Positions 63,096-64,000 of a DNA stretch of 64,000 bases are shown here, piece after piece; the stretch's first letter is position 1, and each line of letters opens with the position of its first letter. Made by a program: the position numbers and the translations under genes. The notes under the pieces are model-generated. The model made no database searches. It was not told the origin of the DNA and saw only the letters and a program-made list of their open reading frames with translations. The DNA comes from Chlamydiia bacterium (lineage in GTDB: Bacteria > Chlamydiota > Chlamydiia > Chlamydiales > GCA-2402025), in assembly GCA_022601395.1 (NCBI GenBank), contig JAJACS010000004.1:47385-111384 (forward strand). The letters are read 5' to 3'.

Positions 63096-63728
63096 TTAAC
63101 CAAAAGTCTCTTTTGGATTAGCAAGCCATCCTTCATCTTTTAGAAATGTCGTCTCCCCATGTCCTGGGTACACTTTCGTCTCCTTATCAAGAGCATTGAG
63201 CTTCGCAAGAGAATCCCACATTTTTTGAGGCTCTGCTCCTGGAAGGTCTAACCTTCCGATCGTCCCTTTAAAAAGCGTGTCTCCTGAGAAAAGCACTTTC
63301 TTTAAAGGAAAATAAAAGCATACGCCACCTGGAGAATGCCCGGGAGTGTGGATCACAGAAAACTCTAGATCTCCCACCTTATATAACTTATCATCCTCTA
63401 AATACTCAACCTCGTCTATCCCTTTAATTTCAAAAGGCATAGGAATACCATCGGAACCTGGATTGAGCATGTTTTCAGCATCAAGTGGATGGACATACAC
63501 AGGGACATCAAGCTTTTGTACAAGCTCTGCAACATCGTAGATGTGATCTCCATGAGAATGGGTAAGAAAAATAGCTTCTACAACAATGCCATGCTTTTGC
63601 GCCGCGATAAGAAGCTTTTGCATGCTATTTGGGGCTGGATCAACAATGATTCCCTTATGCGTTTTTTCACAACCAATTAAGTACGCGTTGGTAAGAAACG
63701 GTTCACATGGAAACATTGCTATTATCAT
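63096..63728 (-). CDS. Metallo-beta-lactamase-fold hydrolase (glyoxalase II-like)
   Basis: Dizinc hydrolase of 210 residues from ATG 63728, which GGGTG precedes; a GTG at 63737 is an alternative. The metal motif is FLTHSHGDHIYDV near residue 50 (H-x-H-x-D-H). The other ligands are in HTPGHSPGGVCFY near residue 122, SGDTLFKGTIGR near residue 143 and VYPGHGETTF near residue 182. This pattern is of the small glyoxalase II-like group found in all bacteria, acting on a thioester or other ester. The exact substrate is unknown. It runs in the same direction as ahpC. Confidence 0.9.
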   Translation of the reverse strand: MIIAMFPCEPFLTNAYLIGCEKTHKGIIVDPAPNSMQKLLIAAQKHGIVVEAIFLTHSHGDHIYDVAELVQKLDVPVYVHPLDAENMLNPGSDGIPMPFEIKGIDEVEYLEDDKLYKVGDLEFSVIHTPGHSPGGVCFYFPLKKVLFSGDTLFKGTIGRLDLPGAEPQKMWDSLAKLNALDKETKVYPGHGETTFLKDEGWLANPKETFG

Positions 63729-63746
63729 AAGAATCACCCGAGAAAT

Positions 63747-63820
63747 CGCACCGATGAGGACTCGAACCTCAAACCTCCTGGTCCGTAGCCAGGTACTCTA
63801 TCCAATTGAGCTATCGGTGC
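63747..63820 (-). tRNA. tRNA-Arg (anticodon ACG)
   Basis: A 74-base cloverleaf on the minus strand. Acceptor arms pair at 63814-63820 with 63748-63754 (GCACCGA / TCGGTGC), followed by discriminator G at 63747. The anticodon stem is CCTGG/CCAGG with loop CTACGGA, giving ACG at 63784-63786. The T-arm has GGTTCGAGTCC. CCA is not encoded. A34 would be deaminated to inosine by a TadA-type enzyme to read CGN codons. ArgS for it is encoded at 28285. Confidence 0.97.
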
Positions 63821-64000
63821 TCATTATGTGGGTGTTATGATGGAAGAGAAGAGAATAAAGAGCAAGCATAAATCCATAAGCCCTTATATTTCACGGACTT
63901 TTAAAGCAAAACCGTTAATTAATTGTAAATTATTAATAAAAATTATTTTAATTAATTCAAATATTTTGTATAATATTAATCAACTAACACACAGAATGTA

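Overview
The window reads as chromosomal DNA from a member of the Chlamydiota, most likely a 'Chlamydia-like' lineage outside the genus Chlamydia. The evidence is gene content and order. There is an EUO-type regulator, a fused SecD-SecF, a tail-specific protease, an ATP/ADP-translocase-type nucleotide carrier, an RsbU-type phosphatase and a phylum-specific DUF2709-like protein. Several blocks keep the order I remember from Chlamydia: mip-trmL-trxA; plsC-cmk-cdsA-uppS; secDF-recJ-euo-gltX; cysJ-like/ispF; murA and argS; DUF2709-tsaE-dnaQ; npt-pgsA-sppA-polA-coaE-rho; rsbU-eno. The blocks are joined differently, which fits a distant relative. The DNA is AT-rich and densely coding.

Layout. 1-8.9 kb: a 5'-truncated Mip-type isomerase, small genes, thioredoxin, an exported hydrolase, thiamine pyrophosphokinase, then a tightly overlapping minus-strand run purA-uppS-cdsA-cmk-plsC for phospholipid, undecaprenyl and nucleotide metabolism. 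9.1-11.1 kb: a protein-kinase-like phosphotransferase with a signal peptide, followed 15 bp later by a histidine-phosphatase-family protein. 11.3-24.1 kb: secretion (SecDF), repair (RecJ), EUO, tail-specific protease, GltX, a 52-residue lipoprotein, a flavoprotein reductase and IspF. 24.3-31.2 kb: MurA (with an active-site Cys), two predicted exported transferases, an EpmB-type radical SAM enzyme, ArgS and a leucine dehydrogenase-type enzyme. 31.4-47 kb: housekeeping genes including tsaE, engB, dnaQ-like, pgk, the nucleotide carrier, gltT-like, sppA, polA, coaE, rho and a diacylglycerol glycosyltransferase-like protein.

47.0-52.9 kb is the accessory region and the most novel part. Six minus-strand genes are separated by strong hairpins. 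At least four encode a low-complexity Lys/Ala-rich N-terminal tail, in three cases with a PKKKA[K/R] motif resembling a eukaryotic nuclear localisation signal. Each has a C-terminal helical domain that appears related across the set. The last member carries this domain behind a signal peptide and a catalytically dead M16-peptidase-like region. A two-gene cassette here has been duplicated, leaving one decayed copy. I read this as a candidate family of secreted, possibly nucleus-targeted effectors; a chromatin-like role in the bacterium is the main alternative.

53-63.8 kb: a pentapeptide-repeat lipoprotein, CCA-adding enzyme, RsbU, an rRNA methyltransferase, RsgA, an exported eight-repeat YVTN beta-propeller, enolase, a peroxiredoxin, a metallo-beta-lactamase-fold hydrolase and tRNA-Arg(ACG). 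No rRNA, CRISPR array, insertion sequence or replication origin was seen. All assignments come from reading the sequence and from memory of protein families; no database search was run.
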